Shown piece after piece: positions 7,083 to 11,365 of a stretch of 11,365 nucleotides of DNA; the stretch's first letter is position 1, and each line of letters opens with the position of its first letter. Made by a program: the position numbers and the translations under genes. Source of the stretch: Saccoglossus kowalevskii. Its lineage: Eukaryota; Hemichordata; Enteropneusta; Harrimaniidae. The notes below the pieces were generated by a model that did not search any database, was not told the DNA's origin, and was given only the letters and a program-made list of their open reading frames with translations. The stretch is taken from assembly GCF_000003605.2 (NCBI RefSeq), contig NW_003123906.1:552302-563666 (forward strand), written 5' to 3'.

Positions 7083-7311
7083 CCAGTTACGGGCAACATT
7101 TATTTTTTGTTTTGTTGAACGTACACATTATGAAGTCAAACTGAAATTAACAGTTAACCAAACTTCGAGTTACGGGCGACATAGATAATTGTTTAACGTT
7201 GTATACTTTCCGTATTTCGAAGTTCGGTTAACTGATAATTAAAATTCGAATAACTAAATTTGAACGTTAAACAAAACAAAAAATCTATGTTGCCTGTAAC
7301 AAGGTAACTGG
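7083..7311. repeat. Imperfect palindrome (foldback), arms about 95-100 bp
   Basis: Left arm 7083-7176 pairs with right arm 7210-7311 in reverse complement. The outer pair is CCAGTTAC..GGCAACAT (7083-7099) against ATGTTGCC..GTAACTGG (7287-7311), including a long T/A-rich match around TTTTTTGTTTTGTT. The inner pair is CAGTTAACC.AACTTCGA (7151-7168) against TCGAAGTT.GGTTAACTG (7217-7234). The centre near 7190 is a loop of about 30 bases. There is also a direct repeat: 7068-7099 and 7151-7181 share CAGTTAAC-AAACTTC-AGTTACGGGC-ACAT. This fits a foldback-type repeat element; no ORF is present. Confidence 0.7.
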
Positions 7312-8378
7312 TGTTGAAAAGGTTTAATCAACTTTTCATTTTGAACATTTCGTTTTTGAACATGTGCTGCATGCTTCCACGCCGAAATCTATGAATCTTG
7401 AAATTCAACAACATTTTTATTTCGTTTTATATAATATCAGGGTGCAGTGTAAATGAATAAATTCCGCTAAGATGCCAAAACATGGCTCACTTGTTAATTA
7501 CAACATGTATTTTAGTAGTAATATGGTATATTCAAATGTCCCACTATATACGGATAATTTAAGAAATCCGTCAAAGATCGTATTGCGCATTAATGTCGAA
7601 TTTATGGACATCGTTAATTTCTAATTCTCCCAACTTCTTGCAATTAACGAAAAACGGTCCTCCAAATGTTCCGTTGCCGGTCTCAAACTGATAATGTTTG
7701 ATATCATTCGCAGAATTCCGGAAAACTGCGCATATTTTATAGCCAGAAATATGTTGATGTCTTTTTAAGAAAGGGCGTTTCGGTATGAAAATTAAATTGC
7801 ACGCACTAAAAAGATAAGGGCGCGCACACACCAATAACGAAAGTGGTGTTTTATTGTAAACATAGCTGCGAATTAGATACATATGATAAACAGAATATCA
7901 AATTTGTGATCTATGATATCAGATTAAACTCGTGTCGTGACGCTCACTAGATATCCTCTAATCTGTCACTGTGCCACCGTAAGTTACAGTGTGACGTAAC
8001 GTTGCAGTATAACATTGGGTATCTGCATTCATAGTATCAGAAACGTGAATCCCAAATTTGGTGCGATCACGTGGTATTTACAGTCCGATTATATGTCAGC
8101 GTCTTCCAAGGGCTAATTTTATTAAGATATCGAAAATGAAATCAATTGTGTCACAGTATAATTTTTTTTAAATGGTGAAAAATATTATCCCAATGTCTTC
8201 CAACTTTGTTCTTTTAGATGGAATGGAAAATAAGGATATTATTTATTTATAGAAATTTATTTTTTAAGTCATTGCCAAAAGTACATTCAATTTTGAACAA
8301 CACAAAATAAAATAAATGACGAAAAACTCAAAGAAACATGCTAGCTTGCAATGCACCATACATTCTGTACAATCGATA
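7312..8378. other. Intronic AT-rich sequence, no gene
   Basis: There is no supportable gene. An open frame on the minus strand (7571-7882) has no recognisable domain or codon-like character. Two small hairpins are visible: CAGATTA/TAATCTG around 7920-7965, and GTCACTGT/ACAGTG-T-GAC around 7965-7995. Confidence 0.4.
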
Positions 8379-9297
8379 TTAAGGTAGAGATGCAGTTTAC
8401 TTGACAGGTATTTTAATTAGTTATTTAGGAAACCAAGATGACCTCCCTTGTCCACAAAACTATATGTTTTCGGAAAGCTTATTGTATGAATTTTAAAATT
8501 TTGTTAGTATTTTTTTTAATGGACACTGTAGTTTGAAATATGCACATAAATGTGCTTTTTTGGTCAAAAGTGATTTAAAAAACATTAGCTTCTAAACCAT
8601 GCTTCTGTTTCCCGTCAAAATTGGTTTATGGGTACATCTGTTGACTATGAAGAAAGTGTCGTCTTGAAAACTGTCTACCAGTTGGCAATTTTGCAGGGCA
8701 GCAGCTCAAATTTCACTACTTCAAGTTTATGCATAAATTAACACCCAGGCTAGTTGTCTGTACGATTGTTGTAACACTGTTCAACTAAAAACAATGCCCC
8801 GACGGCGTTGTGAAGATAAACACATTGTCAATCATTGGTGAAAATTTCAAAACAAAAGGTCAAAGCGTCTAGGAGCTATTTTTTTAAAGTGCTGGGATGT
8901 GCACTAAAAAGAAGCTGAGACAATTGCCAATTTGCATAATAATTCACTCAGTGAGAAGTTTGCTAATGCTCATAATAAAAAAATGGCTGTAACAGTTCCA
9001 AATTTAAATGTATTATCGTTTTGTTAAAAATTAAATATAATATGGAGATCTCGTCATTTCTTTTTTTTACCGTGTTTCTTTTTTATTATTTATGTACAGC
9101 CTTGCCAAATCTTGCTAAGCATTCAAAAGAGATAATGTTTGCACCTGTTATCTATATTTTAAAATCGTTTTTTGAGTATGTTCCACTATACACAATTCTA
9201 CAAAATTTTAACAGTCTATAGCCAAGACTGTTTGGATAATAAAAAGCAAAAAAAAAATTCACTCCCAAATGTAAACGAACCTGCATCTCTACCTTAA
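8379..9297. mobile_element. MITE-like element with TTAA and 17-bp perfect inverted ends
   Basis: The left end TTAAGGTAGAGATGCAG (8379-8395) is matched exactly in reverse complement by CTGCATCTCTACCTTAA (9281-9297). The total is 919 bp, or 911 bp without the outer TTAA. TTAA on both sides is the target duplication of piggyBac-type transposons, so a non-autonomous piggyBac-like element is the simplest reading. The known CCC-type tip of piggyBac is not seen, so the assignment is open. The interior is AT-rich with no transposase; an open frame at 9021-9221 is low complexity and not believable as a gene. Confidence 0.7.
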
Positions 9298-9600
9298 ATG
9301 GCACGATAACCATGCCAAAATATCGCATTATTTCATTTGTTATTTTTCATTCATAATTTACAAGTACATTTGTATAGGCGATTAAATCATATGAATATTT
9401 CTTCACTTCATTTGTACATTTCATTCATGAATGTTTACATTTCATTCATTCGGATATGACATATCATTTGTATTTTGATAGTGTAATTTGAATATGACAC
9501 CCTTTCATTCGTACATCATATTATTCGAACATTCGATCATTTATTTCTAATATGGCATTTTTTCATTATTTTATTCATACAGATTGCTCTGACTTTTAAA
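9298..9600. repeat. Degenerate CATTTCATTCAT-type simple repeat region
   Basis: The words CATTTGTACATTTCATTCAT, TTTACATTTCATTCATTCGG, ATTTTTCATTCATAATT and similar recur irregularly from about 9320 to 9580. This is a diverged tandem or low-complexity region. No gene is seen. Confidence 0.45.
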
Positions 9601-9725
9601 ACAACACCCAGCAAGCGCGTTTGCCATTTATTTTGTCATGTATTTGAGTCACTGCGCATTTGAGTGCTAATTCATTTGAGTGTAATATCGTCGTTTTTAT
9701 ATTATTTTTATATATCGGCTACACG

Positions 9726-9975
9726 TGTTATGTGTACGTGTACACACGTAATTCAAATCCACGTTCACGTAGACCTTCGTAATGACAAATCATTCGACGA
9801 GGTAACGTCACACTTATAGCGAGGTCGTCACCTGCGCATGCGTCAGATGGCCATAGCGTGTCGTTGTTTACAAACAAGCGTCTACCCATGAGCCTTTGCG
9901 TTTTAGTGTGTGTTGTTATCGTCGCTTGGGACACAATTCCCGCGCGTGCGCAGGTGACAACCCTCCCGCTTTAAG
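9726..9975 (+). repeat. Left inverted arm of the GC-rich element
   Basis: Reverse-complement partner of 10567-10852. The tip (TGTTATGTGTA) and the inner 150 bp match well; the middle (about 9740-9820) diverges, as if the arm had been replaced or rearranged there. Confidence 0.7.
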
Positions 9976-10420
9976 GCTAGATATAACAATTTACTGTGCA
10001 TAATGACCCCGTTGCTGCTTTAGCATTTTTAAATAACGATTTGAACTGTATACTCTCGCATTATCAGTAGATAATGGTAGTACTGATTACAATACGTATG
10101 ATGAAGCCGTTGCACATCGTTTTTATTTAGTTGGAATGAGTTAAGGTCTATTTTCGATTTGACAAGACGGGCATAACAACATTTTCAATTGAAGCAAAGT
10201 ACATTCAGTTACATGATTACGAAAGGGGTAAAATTACATTTTACTGTTTTGTACCAGTAATATCAGCAAAACAACGTCGCCTTTGTAGACACACTACAAG
10301 ATACAGCGCTGTAGAAACTCAGCTTTTGAAAATGAGTGAACCTTGTACATGAAATAGGAATCTATCTCAAGAAATCTACACGACAGTTGTCTGGTACTTG
10401 GCGACAAACGTAGTCGTACG

Positions 10421-10499
10421 TATGTTGGATCAGTTTCATACATAATTATGAATTATGTAACAAATATTGTCTAAGTGTATAACAATGCGATCCAACATA
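10421..10499. repeat. Small inverted repeat inside the GC-rich element
   Basis: TATGTTGGATC (10421-10431) and GATCCAACATA (10489-10499) are exact 11-bp reverse complements about 57 bp apart, flanking an AT-rich core with its own CATAATTATG palindrome. Confidence 0.55.
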
Positions 10500-10566
10500 A
10501 AAATGACATTAACAAATTGTTGAGTGTTGTTTGAGTCTTAAAAAAAAATAGACGCACATGTTCGAA

Positions 10567-10852
10567 CTTAATGCGGGTGGATCGTCAACTGCGCACACGC
10601 GGGAATTGAGATAAAAGCGATGATAACAACACATGATAAAATCGCAAAGCCTCAAGGGTAGACGCTTGTTTGCAAACAATAACACGTTATGGCCATCTGA
10701 CGCATGTTCAAGTGACGACTCCCCCGCTTGTTGAATCAGCTGTATGCACTGTAAAATCCGCGGATCGCGGACTGTTTACGCGTACGCGAGGACGTTCTTG
10801 GGGTTCGTTGACGTCATCACAGAAACGCGTGAAGTTACGCATACACATAACA
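10567..10852 (-). repeat. Right inverted arm of the GC-rich element
   Basis: It carries the same inner blocks as the left arm in reverse orientation, then an unmatched section (about 10725-10835) with its own palindromes: CCGCGGATCGCGG at 10758-10770 and TACGCGTACGCG near 10777. The outer tip matches again. Confidence 0.7.
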
Positions 10853-10910
10853 AGTTAAACTATTTTTTGTTACTGATATCGCGTTTAAACATGTATAATG
10901 TTGCTTTAAG

Positions 10911-11029
10911 ACACTGTTTGTGGACCTGGAAAATTTCAATGTGACAATGGATATTGCATTGGTAAAGGATGGCTATGTGATCATATTGACGACTGCCCCG
11001 GTCAAACTGATGAGCTGAACTGCGAATGA
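10911..11029 (+). CDS. Terminal coding exon of the host gene: second LDLa repeat and stop
   Basis: Acceptor TTGCTTTAAG ends at 10910. Read in phase 1 (AC completing the G from the previous exon), it gives D-T-V, then CGPGKFQCDNGYCIGKGWLC and DHIDDCPGQTDELNC, then E and TGA at 11027-11029. All six LDLa cysteines are present, as are the W and acidic calcium-site residues (W-LCDHIDDC-QTDE). The protein thus ends one residue after the LDLa repeat, with no membrane anchor after it, so this isoform would be secreted or anchored further upstream. An extra splice after this exon cannot be excluded, but the stop is in frame before any convincing donor. Confidence 0.8.
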
Positions 11030-11275
11030 TGAATGATGAAGAATTTGAACAGAGAAAGTATGGAAATGGGATTTTTATAACATAACATTTTATCATAGTC
11101 TGTATACATTGCAGTGGCGACGAATTCTATTTAAAACAATCCTAAGAATTGTTTTTCAGAACGAGGATATCGTTTTTACGTATGCCTTTTGAGATATAGT
11201 CGTTTTAGGCTACATACGTGAATCTCCACACCACAAGGCAAATATATGTTAATAATAAATTTTGTTCAAATTTTA
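11030..11275 (+). other. Predicted 3'UTR of the host gene
   Basis: AT-rich sequence after the stop. It contains AATAAA at 11254-11259, followed by a TTTTGTT-rich stretch (11259-11290), a plausible cleavage and polyadenylation region. Confidence 0.5.
11254..11259 (+). terminator. Polyadenylation signal AATAAA of the LDLa gene
   Basis: Canonical hexamer about 225 bp after the stop codon, with T/GT-rich sequence just downstream. In AT-rich DNA this hexamer is common by chance, so the call rests mostly on position. Confidence 0.5.
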
Positions 11276-11365
11276 AAGTTTTCGATCGAAAGTTTTTTTG
11301 TAAATTGTGAAATAATTATAAACGAAATTCATAATGCGTCTACCATTTGCGTAAATATGCCAATA

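Larger units (their letters stand above)
9726..10852. mobile_element. GC/CpG-rich non-autonomous element with long inverted arms
   Basis: The outer ends TGTTATGTGTA (9726-9736) and TACACATAACA (10842-10852) are exact reverse complements, and the arms are long: 9726-9975 against 10567-10852. The best stretch is 9822-9975 against about 10567-10720, with shared blocks such as GACGCATG/CATGCGTC, TATGGCCATCTGACGCATG, GGGTAGACGCTTGTTTG, GATAACAACACA and CGCGGGAATTG. The arms are rich in CpG (GCGCATGCGT, CGCGCGTGCGC) while the interior (9976-10566) is AT-rich. No coding potential is visible. The right end stops 58 bp short of the last host exon. Target duplication not resolved. Confidence 0.75.
6870..10910 (+). 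other. Host intron between the two LDLa exons, filled with repeat elements
   Basis: Donor GTAGGT at 6870, acceptor TTGCTTTAAG ending at 10910, 4,041 bp. Splicing joins TGC G to AC ACT and keeps the frame open from the first LDLa repeat into the second. It holds three separate repeat structures (listed separately) and otherwise AT-rich sequence. Confidence 0.7.

Noticed and set aside
7571-7882. Minus-strand open frame of 103 codons
   Set aside because: No recognisable domain, no splice or regulatory context, and it lies in an intron; likely a chance open frame.
9021-9221. Hydrophobic 66-codon open frame inside the TTAA element
   Set aside because: Rich in F, L and Y because of T/A-rich sequence, with no start context and no family resemblance.
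9728-9934. Minus-strand ORF in the left arm of the GC-rich element
   Set aside because: Lies in the inverted arm, and the matching right arm does not preserve the frame, so it is not under coding constraint.
10670-10944. Two overlapping + strand ORFs (10670-10858, 10744-10944)
   Set aside because: They run across the right arm, the intron end and the terminal exon in the wrong frame relative to the LDLa cysteines.
10860-11096. Minus-strand ORF over the last exon
   Set aside because: Shadow of the LDLa exon on the other strand.
1-11365. LTR retrotransposon, LINE, CRISPR array, tRNA or rRNA
   Set aside because: I saw no long direct terminal repeats, reverse transcriptase motifs, regular spaced repeats, or tRNA/rRNA-like segments.

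Overview
This window looks like AT-rich nuclear DNA from a metazoan, most likely a marine invertebrate. The evidence is split LDL-receptor class A (LDLa) exons with eukaryotic splice sites, a large decayed transposon ORF of a type I recall from many invertebrate genomes, and several nested repeat elements. There are no prokaryotic operons, ribosome binding sites or tRNA/rRNA genes. The species cannot be named from the sequence.

The dominant object is a DNA transposon of about 6.4 kb (about 322-6716). It is bounded by terminal inverted repeats of roughly 140-155 bp: 322-462 on the left and 6561-6716 on the right. These include a perfect 36-bp inverted core (397-432 against 6591-6626). Inside, reading on the + strand, are a promoter-like block (ZNF143-like and YY1-like sites, 846-886), a probable 5'UTR intron (897-1900), and one long intronless reading frame from ATG 1987 to TGA-free end at 6019. 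That frame is now broken by four in-frame stops and six frameshifts. It encodes a large protein with a duplicated C-x2-C...H-x2-C module, a long conserved middle, and the beginning of what looks like a FEN1/XPG-like nuclease domain. An apparent internal deletion then joins this directly to a short Cys-rich C-terminal tail. The copy is a pseudogene and cannot be autonomous as it stands.

The transposon sits in an intron of a host gene on the same strand. Two exons of that gene are visible: a 108-bp phase 1-1 LDLa exon (6762-6869), and a terminal coding exon with a second LDLa repeat ending at TGA 11027-11029, followed by a polyadenylation signal at 11254. They splice in frame. The roughly 4.0-kb intron between them holds three more repeat structures: an imperfect palindrome (7083-7311), a 919-bp MITE-like element with 17-bp perfect inverted ends that include TTAA (8379-9297), and a GC/CpG-rich element of about 1.13 kb with long inverted arms (9726-10852).

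The large transposon and the long-inverted-repeat element each end only about 45-60 bp upstream of a host splice acceptor. The right terminal repeat of the large transposon also carries an ATG whose frame is open straight into the LDLa exon. The best candidate for something poorly described is the large TIR-bounded element: its ORF matches none of the standard transposase families that I can recognise by motif.
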